Source: Sphingomonas sp. 37zxx (GTDB lineage: Bacteria > Pseudomonadota > Alphaproteobacteria > Sphingomonadales > Sphingomonadaceae). Taken from it: a DNA stretch of 64,000 bases. The notes below the pieces were generated by a model, which was not told the origin of the DNA, ran no database searches, and was given only the letters and a program-made list of their open reading frames with translations. The first letter of the stretch is position 1. Each line of letters opens with the position of its first letter. The DNA is taken from NCBI RefSeq assembly GCF_000786205.1, contig NZ_JROH01000010.1, forward strand, positions 62,001 through 126,000. Reading direction: 5' to 3'. Both the position numbers and the translations under genes were made by a program. This document shows, one piece after another, positions 1 through 8,731 of the stretch.

Positions 1-1
1 C

Positions 2-2992
2 ACCGACGGCCTGCTGTCCGACGCCCAGCTCGAAAGCGTCATCTACGCCGGCGAAGCCCATGCCGGTCATCTCGCCGGATCATGGACGGTGGATGAGACG
101 TTCGATCTCGTCTCGGCCGCCCGCGATGACGCCGAGAACGCCGTCCGCTTTCGCCGTGGCTGGTTCCTGGGCGATGGCACCGGCGCCGGCAAGGGCCGCC
201 AGGTCGCCGGCATCCTGCTCGATAACTGGCTGAAGGGCCGCCGCCGCGCCGTCTGGGTGTCGAAGTCCGACAAGCTGATCGAGGACGCGCAGCGCGATTG
301 GTCGGCCCTCGGCATGGAGCGCCTGCTGGTCACGCCGCTCTCGCGCTTCCGCCAGGGCACCGCGATCCGGCTGGCGGAGGGCGTCCTTTTCACCACCTAC
401 GCCACGCTGCGCTCCGACGCGCGCGAGGAGAAGGTTTCGCGCGTCCGGCAGATCGTCGAATGGTTGGGCTCCGACTTCGACGGAGTGATCATTTTCGACG
501 AGAGCCACGCCATGCAGAACGCCGCTGGCGGCAAGGGAGAACGCGGCGACCATGCCGCCTCGCAACAGGGTCGTGCCGGCCTCCGGCTCCAGCACGCACT
601 CCCGAATGCGCGCATCGTCTATGTCTCGGCGACCGGCGCCACCACGGTCCAAAATCTCGCCTATGCCCAGCGCCTCGGCCTCTGGGGCGGCGAGGACTTT
701 CCCTTCGCCACACAGGCCGAGTTCGTCGAGGCGATCGAGGCCGGCGGCGTGGCGGCCATGGAAGTGCTCGCCCGCGACCTACGCGCGCTCGGCCTCTATG
801 CGGCCCGTTCGCTCTCCTACGAGGGTGTCCAATACGAGCTGGTTGAGCACACGCTTACGCCCGAGCAGATCCGCATCTACGACGCCTATGCCGACGCCTT
901 CGCGATCATCCACAACAATCTCGACGCGGCGATGCAGGCCGCCAACATCACCGGCTCGACTGGCACGCTGAATGCGCAGGCCAAGTCCGCCGCCCGATCC
1001 GCCTTCGAGAGCGCCAAGCAGCGGTTCTTCTCGCACCTGATCACCAGCATGAAGACGCCGTCCCTGATCCGCTCCATCGAGCGCGATCTGGAAGACGGCC
1101 ACGCCGCCGTCATCCAGATCGTCTCGACCGGCGAAGCGCTGATGGAACGCAGGCTGGCGGAGATCCCGACCGACGAATGGGACGACGTGCGGGTCGACAT
1201 CACGCCGCGGGAGTACGTGCTGGACTATCTTGCCCATTCCTTTCCGGTGCAGCTCTACGAGCCCTTCACCGATAGCGAGGGCAACCTGTCGTCGCGTCCG
1301 GTCTATCGCGATGGCCAGCCGGTCGAAAGCCGCGAAGCCGTCGCCCGCAGGGACCGGCTGATCGAAAAGCTCGCCTCCCTGCCGCCGGTGCATGGCGCGC
1401 TCGACCAGATCGTCCAGCGCTTCGGCGCGGACACAGTGGCCGAGGTGACGGGCCGCTCGCGTCGGATCGTGCGCAAGGGCGATCGACTGGTTGTCGAGAA
1501 CCGCGCCGGTTCCGCCAGCCTCGCCGAGACGCAAGCGTTCATGGATGACAACAAGCGTATCCTCGTGTTCTCGGAAGCAGGCGGCACCGGGCGCTCCTAT
1601 CACGCCGAACTGTCGGCTCGGAACCGGCGGCTGCGGGTCCATTATCTGCTCGAGGCTGGATGGAAGGCGGACGCCGCCATCCAGGGTCTCGGTCGCACCA
1701 ACCGGACGAACCAGCAGCAGCCGCCGCTGTTCCGGCCGATCGCGACCAACGTCAAAGCCGAGAAGCGTTTCCTCTCCACGATCGCCCGCCGTCTCGACAC
1801 GCTCGGCGCGATCACCAAGGGCCAGCGCCAGACCGGCGGCCAGGGCCTGTTCCGCCCCGAGGACAATCTGGAGAGCCACTACGCCCGCGACGCCCTGCGC
1901 CAGCTCTATCTATTGCTGGTCCGGGGCAAGGTCGATGGATGCTCGCTCCAGGTGTTCGAGGACGCCACCGGCCTCTCGCTGATGGATGCGGGCGGCATCA
2001 AGGACGAGTTGCCGCCGGTCACAACGTTCCTGAACAGGTTGCTGGCGCTCACCATCGACCTGCAGAACATCCTGTTCACGGCGTTCGAGCAGTTGCTGAC
2101 CACCCGCATCGAGGGCGCCATCGCATCCGGCGTCTACGACGTCGGGCTCGAAACGCTCACGGCCGAGAGTTTCGTCGTCACAGATCGGCGGGCCATCTAT
2201 GCCCATCCGGGCACCTCCGCCGAAACCCGGCTCCTCACCATCACCCAGCGCGAGCGCAATCGGCCCGTCACGCTCGATGCGGCGTTGGATCTTCTCTCCG
2301 ATCCACGCGCAATCCTGCTCATCAACGAGCAGTCCGGCCGCGCCGCCGTGCAGGTTCCGACCACCAGCCTGATGCTCGACGACGGTGAGGTCGAACGCCG
2401 GGTGCGGCTTACCCGGCCGATGGAGCGTCCCGCCTTACCGCTGGCAATGATGCCCCAGACCCATTGGCGCGAGGCCGACCGAAACGCCTTCGCGTCCGCC
2501 TGGAACGCCGAACTTGCCGAGGTGCCGGCGTTCACCGACAGCACCATCCACGTTGTCAGCGGCTTGCTGCTGCCGATCTGGAAGCGGCTACCGAACGAAT
2601 CGACGCGCGTCTACCGGCTCCAGACCGACACCGGCGAGCGGATCGTCGGTCGGCGCGTCTCCCCGGCCTGGGCCGCGACCGCCACCGCGACCGGCGCTTC
2701 GAGTCTCACATCCGAGGACGCCTTCACCGCGCTGCTGGAGGGTCGCACCGTCCTCGATCTCGCCGAAGGCCTGCAGCTTCGCCGGGTCCGCGTCATGGGG
2801 GCCAACCGCATCGAACTGTCCGGTTTCACCGACACGATGCGGGATCGCCTGCGCGCCTACGGCCTGTTCCACGAGATCATCTCCTGGAAGCTGCGCATGT
2901 TCGTGCCGACCGACGCGAGCGGCCCCGCCATTCTGGCGCGGGTGCTGGAACGCTATCCAGTCGAGCGTATCGCAGAGCGGGGGGCCGCATAG
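2..2992 (+). CDS. Strawberry-notch-like superfamily 2 helicase/NTPase (5' end outside window)
   Basis: The reading frame is open from base 2, so the start codon lies left of the window; a GTG at 89 is only an internal codon, because the conserved stretch SDAQLESVIYAGEAH precedes it. Walker A (GDGTGAGKGRQ) is at about visible residues 57-67, and the DEAH-type box FDESHAMQNA is near base 495. A C-terminal helicase half contains FSEAGGTGRSYHAELSARN and GLGRTNRTNQQQPP, as in the bacterial strawberry-notch (SNO) family. It probably acts on DNA during ICE replication or transfer, but the specific job is unknown. The stop codon TAG is followed immediately by the ATG of the Toprim gene, so the two are co-transcribed. 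Confidence 0.9.
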   Translation, partial: TDGLLSDAQLESVIYAGEAHAGHLAGSWTVDETFDLVSAARDDAENAVRFRRGWFLGDGTGAGKGRQVAGILLDNWLKGRRRAVWVSKSDKLIEDAQRDWSALGMERLLVTPLSRFRQGTAIRLAEGVLFTTYATLRSDAREEKVSRVRQIVEWLGSDFDGVIIFDESHAMQNAAGGKGERGDHAASQQGRAGLRLQHALPNARIVYVSATGATTVQNLAYAQRLGLWGGEDFPFATQAEFVEAIEAGGVAAMEVLARDLRALGLYAARSLSYEGVQYELVEHTLTPEQIRIYDAYADAFAIIHNNLDAAMQAANITGSTGTLNAQAKSAARSAFESAKQRFFSHLITSMKTPSLIRSIERDLEDGHAAVIQIVSTGEALMERRLAEIPTDEWDDVRVDITPREYVLDYLAHSFPVQLYEPFTDSEGNLSSRPVYRDGQPVESREAVARRDRLIEKLASLPPVHGALDQIVQRFGADTVAEVTGRSRRIVRKGDRLVVENRAGSASLAETQAFMDDNKRILVFSEAGGTGRSYHAELSARNRRLRVHYLLEAGWKADAAIQGLGRTNRTNQQQPPLFRPIATNVKAEKRFLSTIARRLDTLGAITKGQRQTGGQGLFRPEDNLESHYARDALRQLYLLLVRGKVDGCSLQVFEDATGLSLMDAGGIKDELPPVTTFLNRLLALTIDLQNILFTAFEQLLTTRIEGAIASGVYDVGLETLTAESFVVTDRRAIYAHPGTSAETRLLTITQRERNRPVTLDAALDLLSDPRAILLINEQSGRAAVQVPTTSLMLDDGEVERRVRLTRPMERPALPLAMMPQTHWREADRNAFASAWNAELAEVPAFTDSTIHVVSGLLLPIWKRLPNESTRVYRLQTDTGERIVGRRVSPAWAATATATGASSLTSEDAFTALLEGRTVLDLAEGLQLRRVRVMGANRIELSGFTDTMRDRLRAYGLFHEIISWKLRMFVPTDASGPAILARVLERYPVERIAERGAA

Positions 2993-4051
2993 ATGGCCCG
3001 CGACGCTTCTGAACTGGCACATCGTCTTGCGCGCAACGCCGAGGCGGTCTGCCGCCACTACCTCTCCAACGGCCGCCGCGAAGGCCGCTACTGGCTGGTC
3101 GGCGACGTCCATAACTGCCCCGGCCGGTCGATGTTCGTCCGGCTGACAGGGCCGGAGTCCGGCAAGGGTGCGGCTGGCAAATGGACCGACGCCGCTACAG
3201 GCGAGCACGGTGATCTGCTCGACGTCATCCGTGAGAGCTGCGGCCTGATCGACTTCAAGGACGTCGCCGATGAGGCCCGTAGTTTCCTTGCCATGCCACG
3301 ACCCGAGCCTGAACCCGAACAGAAACCGCGACCGGCATCGGCACCGGCTGGATCGCCGGAATCGGCGCGGCGGCTGTTCGCCATGTCGCAGCCGATTTTG
3401 GGCACTCGCGCAGAGACATATTTGCGCAAACGCGGCATTGCGACTTTGCACGGAACCGGAGCCCTGCGCTTCCATCCGCATTGCTACTACCGGCCGGACA
3501 GGCATTCGCCGACCGAGACCTGGCCGGCGATGATCGCATCCGTCACCGACCTGAACGGCGGGATCACGGGCGCGCATCGCACCTGGATCGCGCCCGATGG
3601 CAGCGGCAAGGCGCCGGTGGACACGCCGAGGCGCGCGATGGGCGACCTTCTCGGCAACGCGGTCCGCTTCGACGTCGCGCACGATATCATGGCGGCCGGC
3701 GAAGGCATCGAGACCATGCTGTCGCTGCGAATGGTACTGCCCCACTTGCCGGTGGTGGCGGCGCTCTCGGCGGCTCATCTCGCCGCCACCCTGTTCCCGG
3801 CAACACTGCGCCGTCTCTACATCGCGCGCGACGACGATCCGGCCGGTGACGGGGCGGTGCAAAGCCTGATCGAACGGGCGCAGGCGGTCGGGATCGAGGC
3901 GATCACCCTGTCGCCACGGGTCGGGGACTTCAACGAGGATCTCCGCGCGTTCGGCATCGATGCACTTCGGGCAGCCCTGCGGGTACAGATCGCACCGGAA
4001 GATGTCGCCCGCTTCATGGCGACGCCGACATTGGTCGGCATGGAGATGTGA
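2993..4051 (+). CDS. Toprim-domain primase-like protein
   Basis: This 352-residue protein starts on the ATG that directly follows the helicase stop codon. The N-terminal half (about 1-100) resembles the zinc-finger-like/DUF7146 part of plasmid primases. The C-terminal third holds a Toprim fold signature: the conserved glutamate in AAGEGIETMLS (about 225-235) and the acidic DDD of ARDDDPAGDGA (about 278-288). Proteins of this kind in ICEs and plasmids are thought to prime DNA synthesis of the transferred strand. Pairing with the SNO helicase is common in alphaproteobacterial ICEs. A central Pro/Glu-rich linker (about 103-122) separates the parts. Confidence 0.85.
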   Translation: MARDASELAHRLARNAEAVCRHYLSNGRREGRYWLVGDVHNCPGRSMFVRLTGPESGKGAAGKWTDAATGEHGDLLDVIRESCGLIDFKDVADEARSFLAMPRPEPEPEQKPRPASAPAGSPESARRLFAMSQPILGTRAETYLRKRGIATLHGTGALRFHPHCYYRPDRHSPTETWPAMIASVTDLNGGITGAHRTWIAPDGSGKAPVDTPRRAMGDLLGNAVRFDVAHDIMAAGEGIETMLSLRMVLPHLPVVAALSAAHLAATLFPATLRRLYIARDDDPAGDGAVQSLIERAQAVGIEAITLSPRVGDFNEDLRAFGIDALRAALRVQIAPEDVARFMATPTLVGMEM

Positions 4052-4180
4052 GCGGCGTCCCGTGACCGGTGTCCTGCATGGGCTACGGGTTGCACCTCAA
4101 CATCGGAGAGAGCCGCGACCACGGCCTTCTGAGAGGGCGATCGGGACGGCAAACGGCCCGGTCCGGCAATGGCTGCGCCC

Positions 4181-4262
4181 GGCTATTTTCCGCCGGCGGG
4201 CAAGCCGCCTTTGCATCGCGAGGCAAAATAGCCAGCCTTCGCCATCCTCCGCTGCGCTTCGG
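4181..4262 (+). promoter_or_regulatory. Structured leader of the DUF2493 gene
   Basis: A perfect 9-bp inverted repeat, GGCTATTTT (4181-4189) and AAAATAGCC (4225-4233), encloses a GC-rich loop. It is followed by a block (4217-4262, beginning CGCGAGGCAA and ending near CGCTGCGCTTCGG) that recurs in front of the DUF736 gene at 8767-8813. The rest of the 309-bp gap 4052-4360 shows no gene. Function is unknown: an RNA element, an operator or a transcription attenuator are all possible. Confidence 0.5.
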
Positions 4263-4360
4263 CCCTCCGCTTTGCTCCGGGTGCAGGACTGGTCCGCCCG
4301 CCGTCTTTCGTCGCCATGAAGGCCGCGGCGGTCGCGGCTGATCCGACGAAGGAGCACCTC

Positions 4361-5299
4361 ATGATCATCGACCATGACGACACCGGCTTCGAGCCCCATC
4401 ACGCCTCATCGCCCACCGACCATCTCCTCTCTGAACTCCAGCTCTATGGCTACAGGCCCTTCCAGGACGAACCCGACCCGAGGCCGCTCCCCGAAGGCAA
4501 CGTCGTCGCCGGCGCCATCGCCGACATCTTCGACGCCCTGATCGTGAGCATGAGCGACACGCGCCTCGAACCCGACCTCGACGACCTGCTGTGGTCGACC
4601 GTTAATCTCTTCCACCGCGCCACCGACCGGATCGAGCGCGAGCTGGATGACAACGAGCAGGCGCAGCGCCGCAGCCAGCGTGAACAGGACGGCAGCGAGG
4701 TGAAGTCGGTCGAACTGGAGCGCCTGACCGCCGAGGGTCAGACCATGATCGAGCGCCGTAACGCCTTCGAACTGATGCGCGACCAGGCCGCCGAGCACTT
4801 CGAGCGTCACACCGGGTCATCGTGGCGGCCGCGCAGCGGATCGATGGTCAACCATCGCGCCCTGACCTCGGCGATGATCGACAGCCGCGACTTTCTCGCC
4901 GCCAAACGGCGGGCCGAGACCGAGGTGATGCTCCCGGCCGGGCCCAAGATCGCCTTCACCGGCGGGCTCGACTTCAACGATCATCGCCTGATCTGGGACA
5001 CGCTCGACAAGGTCCACGCCAAGCACCCGGACATGGTGCTGTTGCATGGTGGATCGCCCAAGGGCGCCGAACTTATCGCATCTAAGTGGGCCGACAATCG
5101 CAAAGTGCCGCAGGTCGCCTTCAAGCCCAATTGGACCAAGCACGCCAAGGCCGCACCGTTCAAACGCAATGACCAGATGCTCGACGTCCTGCCGATCGGC
5201 GTCATCGTCTTTCCGGGCACCGGCATCCAGGACAACCTCGCCGACAAGGCGCGCAAGCTCGGCATCCCGGTCTGGAAGTTCGGCAGTGGCGGCGCGTAA
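4361..5299 (+). CDS. DUF2493 (SLOG-like) domain protein
   Basis: The ATG at 4361 is chosen because AAGGAG (4349-4354) lies 6 nt upstream; an in-frame ATG at 4316 has no such site. The 312-residue protein has an acidic, helical N-terminal region and a C-terminal Rossmann-like DUF2493 domain beginning KIAFTGGLDFNDHRLIWDTL, with the nucleotide-binding-type loop HGGSPKGAELIASKWA and a final VIVFPGTGIQDNLADKA. SLOG domains are thought to bind nucleotide-derived ligands. The gene is a standard member of alphaproteobacterial ICE backbones, but its role there has not been established. It faces the metallopeptidase cassette tail to tail. Confidence 0.85.
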   Translation: MIIDHDDTGFEPHHASSPTDHLLSELQLYGYRPFQDEPDPRPLPEGNVVAGAIADIFDALIVSMSDTRLEPDLDDLLWSTVNLFHRATDRIERELDDNEQAQRRSQREQDGSEVKSVELERLTAEGQTMIERRNAFELMRDQAAEHFERHTGSSWRPRSGSMVNHRALTSAMIDSRDFLAAKRRAETEVMLPAGPKIAFTGGLDFNDHRLIWDTLDKVHAKHPDMVLLHGGSPKGAELIASKWADNRKVPQVAFKPNWTKHAKAAPFKRNDQMLDVLPIGVIVFPGTGIQDNLADKARKLGIPVWKFGSGGA

Positions 5300-5361
5300 G
5301 CGCCTGTCAGACCTCGCCGACCCCCGTGCAACTCAGGAACATTATTTTACGTTCGAGCACG

Positions 5362-6600
5362 CTATGCATCTTCTTGCCGCAGCGCCTTGGCATCCATCAT
5401 TTCAGCTGCGACAGCTCGTGCTCCATGGCTTCCAGCATGAAGGCGAGCGCAAAGAGCGTGAAACAGTTCCATCGCCGGCCCACCCACAATGTCGGTGATG
5501 GTGGCGTCTGCGTGCTCCTCGGCTGCCATCATCTCCGCAGCCCCCCACAAGGCACCTAACGAGCGCGCAACGTGCCGAACCTTTCCTCGGGCGAACAGTT
5601 CTCCAGACAAAGAAGCAAATAGGGCGTGATTTGGCTGACCGCTCGATATGCACCTTCTGACGAGGTGGTTCAGCGGTGACGCAATAAGTTTTGGTTCCCG
5701 TTCCAAAGCTCCCATGAAAAGGAAAGCTCTTCTGAGGATGGCGCCACTAAAATCGGACGGAACTCCTTCCAGACCTGCTGCACGCCAGAATAGCTGTTCT
5801 TCTGTGTGGAGCCGTAGGACGCGGCTATCGCTTCCTGGATGGTACATTCTGGCCTCACCGCCCGGGACGAATCCTGGCGTGAATTGCTCAAGCCAACTCA
5901 GGGCGAGCAATCCTGCAATTCCACCTGCGAATGCAAGCTCAGGACAATCCGTATTTTTTCGCTGAAGGAGCACAAGGCCAAGCGCTCTTCTATCGCAATC
6001 GTACTCGCGACCTCGCAGCCTACAGAAATCTTGGAATCCGGTAAGGCTTAGATCGGATTGGTCGCCGTGCGCCTCAATCCTGTGAACCAACTCGTGTCCA
6101 ACTATAAATTCAATCGCTGCCACAAATACGGCTGGACCGATGTGATCTGACTTTGACTTAGGAAATGTCAGTGGTACGCCAACTTCGAGATACTCTCCAA
6201 GAGTTTTCCCATATACTTCACGTTCCTCTTGGGTCATCGCAAATTTTACTGCGCCGACACCGTCTGGACCAACCGTCACCCCGGAAAAAAGCATTTCGAT
6301 GAGGTTTCTTAGAAAGGCGATGTAGTGCCGACTTAGGAGTATTACCTGGCCACCGTCGTCAACACCTATTGTCGATCCGACGTCAATATTATCGGCGATA
6401 TGGATTTCGTACTTTGTCTCCCCGGGGAGAAACGGGGATATCGTTTCAAAAATGTCCTCTAATTGTTTGGACAATAGGCGTCGCTCGGTTTCAACCTTCG
6501 TTGCGGCGTCTGGATTGAGAATTCTCGCAGCCGAGTAATCCTGCTGCATCGCCCGGACATACTCCGAGACTTCTGCACGCCGAATTACGTCATTTATCAT
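5362..6600 (-). CDS. Putative zinc metallopeptidase (HExxH), second gene of a low-GC cargo pair
   Basis: The ATG at 6600 gives 412 residues; a TTG at 6615 in the same frame would add five. It overlaps the stop of the upstream gene (6590-6592) by 11 nt, which implies translational coupling. In the 417-residue numbering, HELVH is at 174-178 in a hydrophobic helix (FIVGHELVHRIEAHG). EYDCDRRAL at 204-212 offers the third ligand Glu plus the Asp and Ala pattern of M48-like gluzincins. YHPGSDSRVLRL at 258-269 resembles the HPxxxxR motif of the same enzymes. No signal peptide or clear membrane segment is visible, so it is probably cytoplasmic. GC is about 50 percent against about 65 percent around it, indicating recent acquisition. 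The family is not recognised; phage-exclusion (Lit-type) peptidases are one possibility. Confidence 0.75.
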   Translation of the reverse strand: MINDVIRRAEVSEYVRAMQQDYSAARILNPDAATKVETERRLLSKQLEDIFETISPFLPGETKYEIHIADNIDVGSTIGVDDGGQVILLSRHYIAFLRNLIEMLFSGVTVGPDGVGAVKFAMTQEEREVYGKTLGEYLEVGVPLTFPKSKSDHIGPAVFVAAIEFIVGHELVHRIEAHGDQSDLSLTGFQDFCRLRGREYDCDRRALGLVLLQRKNTDCPELAFAGGIAGLLALSWLEQFTPGFVPGGEARMYHPGSDSRVLRLHTEEQLFWRAAGLEGVPSDFSGAILRRAFLFMGALEREPKLIASPLNHLVRRCISSGQPNHALFASLSGELFARGKVRHVARSLGALWGAAEMMAAEEHADATITDIVGGPAMELFHALCARLHAGSHGARAVAAEMMDAKALRQEDA

Positions 6601-7261
6601 CAATTTCGTCCGCAAAACTCTCAGGATCGTTCACGTCCATTACGTCGGATTGATACGGCGCCAAAGGATTGGTCCCGAACGCCATTCCAAAAACAAATCT
6701 TATAGGTGAAAAAGCTATCGTACCGGAGATGTCGGGAAGATGGAGTAGGCCGGTTTGCTGTCGCGCATAGTCAGCGTTGAGCGCCAACGGGAGTCCGCCA
6801 GCGTCGTACTTGACTTTAATGTCAGCTTCAGATTGCCCGGAGCAGACAATATCAGCATGTTCGACCACATGCGTTTCAACAACTATCCGATAAAATAGGC
6901 TCCAGTTCGCTTTACTCGTCGAGTTTGCCAGCTTGGCCAAAACGGGATGCAGATTCTTTACTCGCCGAACAATGCGTTTTCCTCTGATGTAAATGCCTGG
7001 TTGATTTGAGAACATAACACTGGCCTCAGCCACTCCAGTAGCATTTCCTGAAACTCCTCCCTTCCTAACGCCGTTACTGAAGTATTCCAGCATATGAGCC
7101 GTTTCCTCTTCTTCAATTTCAGCGTTTATCAACGTTCTTAGGTTACCATAATGCTTAACACGACCACCGCTACCAATGCGGATGTAATCACCTATACTTA
7201 GATTGCCCGGGGGGTCCAATGGGAACAAATCGAACGCCGCTTTCACTGCATCATAGTACAT
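6590..7261 (-). CDS. Unrecognised protein, first gene of the metallopeptidase cassette
   Basis: This 223-residue protein starts at an ATG with a strong GGGAGG site (complement of 7270-7275) about 8 nt away. No known family was recognised. The sequence alternates short beta-type segments (YIRIGSGGRVKHYGNLRTLI, FYRIVVETHVVEHADIVCSG, GTIAFSPIRFVFGMAFG) and has one loop rich in Gly and Ala, with an acidic C-terminus. It has no signal peptide. It is co-transcribed with, and overlaps, the HExxH peptidase gene, so the two probably act together, for example as a protease and its substrate, inhibitor or effector. GC is about 48-50 percent. A beta-rich pore-former is conceivable but not shown. Confidence 0.7.
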   Translation of the reverse strand: MYYDAVKAAFDLFPLDPPGNLSIGDYIRIGSGGRVKHYGNLRTLINAEIEEEETAHMLEYFSNGVRKGGVSGNATGVAEASVMFSNQPGIYIRGKRIVRRVKNLHPVLAKLANSTSKANWSLFYRIVVETHVVEHADIVCSGQSEADIKVKYDAGGLPLALNADYARQQTGLLHLPDISGTIAFSPIRFVFGMAFGTNPLAPYQSDVMDVNDPESFADEIDDK

Positions 7262-7406
7262 TGGTCAGCCCTCCCTGCTTCGATGCGAACTAATCACGTA
7301 GGTCGTTCATACCACTCCGGGCTTTCTCCTACCATCCAGCGTCAGCACTGACCCAGCCTGTTTGGTCCGGCGACCCACCCCCCGCTTCCAATAGCGCTGA
7401 TCCTTG

Positions 7407-7508
7407 GTCCGGCCCATGGCCTGACGCCATCAACCCGTAAAGGGTCCGCTACGCGAGCGTGCGGCCTTGCGGCTTCGCCCCTGCGGTGATTGCGGCCATG
7501 GGCCGGAC
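7407..7508 (+). promoter_or_regulatory. Long inverted repeat upstream of small ICE gene
   Basis: Two perfect 15-bp arms, GTCCGGCCCATGGCC (7407-7421) and GGCCATGGGCCGGAC (7494-7508), are separated by a 72-bp GC-rich loop. The structure lies in the 306-bp gap between the metallopeptidase cassette promoter side and the ATG at 7568, and is placed like the leaders at 4181 and 8732. It could be a structured 5' leader or the terminator of an older transcript; nothing else is evident in the gap. Confidence 0.5.
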
Positions 7509-7567
7509 ACATCGGGCGCCTGTCGCGCGGGGGATGGTCTCCCGCCTCCAAGACAGGAGCCGGAACA

Positions 7568-7741
7568 ATGTCGCAAACCCTCTCAAATGCCCACGCCCGC
7601 GGCTGGAACCTCGCCACCACCCTGATGGTCTGCATCATCGTCTTCCAGGCCGGCAACGGCGAGTTTGGTGTCATGCCTTCGGCTGAGTATGACGGCGATG
7701 AAGCCGCCATCATCCACGAGTTCGACCCCTTCCAACCGTGA
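7568..7741 (+). CDS. Small hypothetical ICE protein (57 aa)
   Basis: The ATG at 7568 has AGGAG (7555-7559) at good spacing; this internal start is preferred over in-frame upstream codons. The product has a short hydrophobic segment (NLATTLMVCIIVFQA) followed by an acidic tail (AEYDGDEAAIIHEFDPF). Its function is unknown. It sits in front of a membrane-protein gene and behind a long inverted repeat. Similar small proteins appear at this place in related ICEs, by recollection only. Confidence 0.55.
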   Translation: MSQTLSNAHARGWNLATTLMVCIIVFQAGNGEFGVMPSAEYDGDEAAIIHEFDPFQP

Positions 7742-7807
7742 AGGGGCGGCGGTCACGCCAGGCGGCGCGGAGATCCTGCGAAGATTTTCGCTCCCGCCGC
7801 TCCTCAT

Positions 7808-8332
7808 TTGCGGCTATGGTCGCTCCAGCGCCGTGGTGGTGGTGGAAGGCGCGACCGTTCGACTATTGTCGCGGAGACCACCATCATAATCATCATCGGC
7901 ATTCTTCTCAGTATCGTTGGGCTGGGCTTTCTTTGCTGGCTGTTGTTCACGCTCGCCGTCTATGCGTTACCTTTTTTCGCCGCCGTGTCCGCCGGTATAT
8001 TCGTCCATGACAGCGGCACCGGTCCATTCGGCGCCATCGTCGTCGGCGCGCTCGCTGGCATCCTCACGCTGATCGCCGGACAGGTGGTTTTCGCCACTGT
8101 GCGCTCGCCGTTCATCCGCTTGGGCGTCGCGTTGCTGTTCGCCGCGCCGGCTGCATTCGCCGGCTATCACGCGACCCATGGAATCGCCGCGCTGACCATG
8201 CCGTCCGGGATCTGGCAGCAAGTCTTCGCGGGTGTGGGCGCCGTCGTCGTCGGCGCGACCGCCTGGGCGCGGATGGCGATGCTATCGCCCGATCCGTCGG
8301 GCGGGGCGTTGCGGGGACCGGCTCTGCCGTAA
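7808..8332 (+). CDS. Small multi-pass membrane protein of unknown function
   Basis: The coding region is clear from about 7868 onwards: four to five hydrophobic helices (TIIIIIGILLSIVGLGFLCW, ALPFFAAVSAGIF, AIVVGALAGILTLIAGQVVF, LGVALLFAAPAAFAGYH, VFAGVGAVVVGATAW). The start is uncertain. A TTG at 7808 gives 174 residues with an Arg/Gly-rich head that looks non-native, while the family-like start would fall near 7868 at a non-ATG codon (ATT GTC). A start-codon mutation or sequence error is possible. The gene sits in the small-protein region between the cargo insert and DUF736. It is likely an inner-membrane ICE accessory protein. Confidence 0.6.
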   Translation: MRLWSLQRRGGGGRRDRSTIVAETTIIIIIGILLSIVGLGFLCWLLFTLAVYALPFFAAVSAGIFVHDSGTGPFGAIVVGALAGILTLIAGQVVFATVRSPFIRLGVALLFAAPAAFAGYHATHGIAALTMPSGIWQQVFAGVGAVVVGATAWARMAMLSPDPSGGALRGPALP

Positions 8333-8731
8333 GTCCGAGGCCGGGGTCGACAAGGGCACCGGGCGCCCCCTCGGTTTCCGAAATCGGCATGGATCGGGCC
8401 TTGCAGAATGCTCGGCCCGGACCTTGAAACGAGATGACCTCGGCCGGCGGTCACACTTGGAACCGTCGGCGTCGACGGCGCGCCGATCAACGGTGTCGGT
8501 GTCAGCGTCAGCGTTGTCCGTGCCGGTTCTCGGGTTTCGGTTGTGGCGCCGATGGCTGAAGACAGAGCGGCGTCTCGCCTGAATCATTGAGCCTCCCGTC
8601 CGGTGCTGGCGATGCTCGCGGGTTCTCCCTGAGATTTCCCTGTTCGGTCGCGCGCTGCCCACACGGCCTCTTCAATGGCGTGATCTGGCCGAAGGACGGC
8701 GCGCCTCGATCGCCTATGCCGCAACGCCGCC
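8333..8731. other. Non-coding stretch, nothing recognised
   Basis: The interval between the membrane protein and the DUF736 leader is GC-rich. The overlapping open frames on both strands have the composition of chance frames in GC-rich DNA, with no credible ribosome sites or motifs. No RNA gene was seen. Confidence 0.5.

Noticed and set aside
8333-8731. Overlapping open frames in the gap before DUF736
   Set aside because: No start with a ribosome site and no recognisable domain; composition looks like chance frames.
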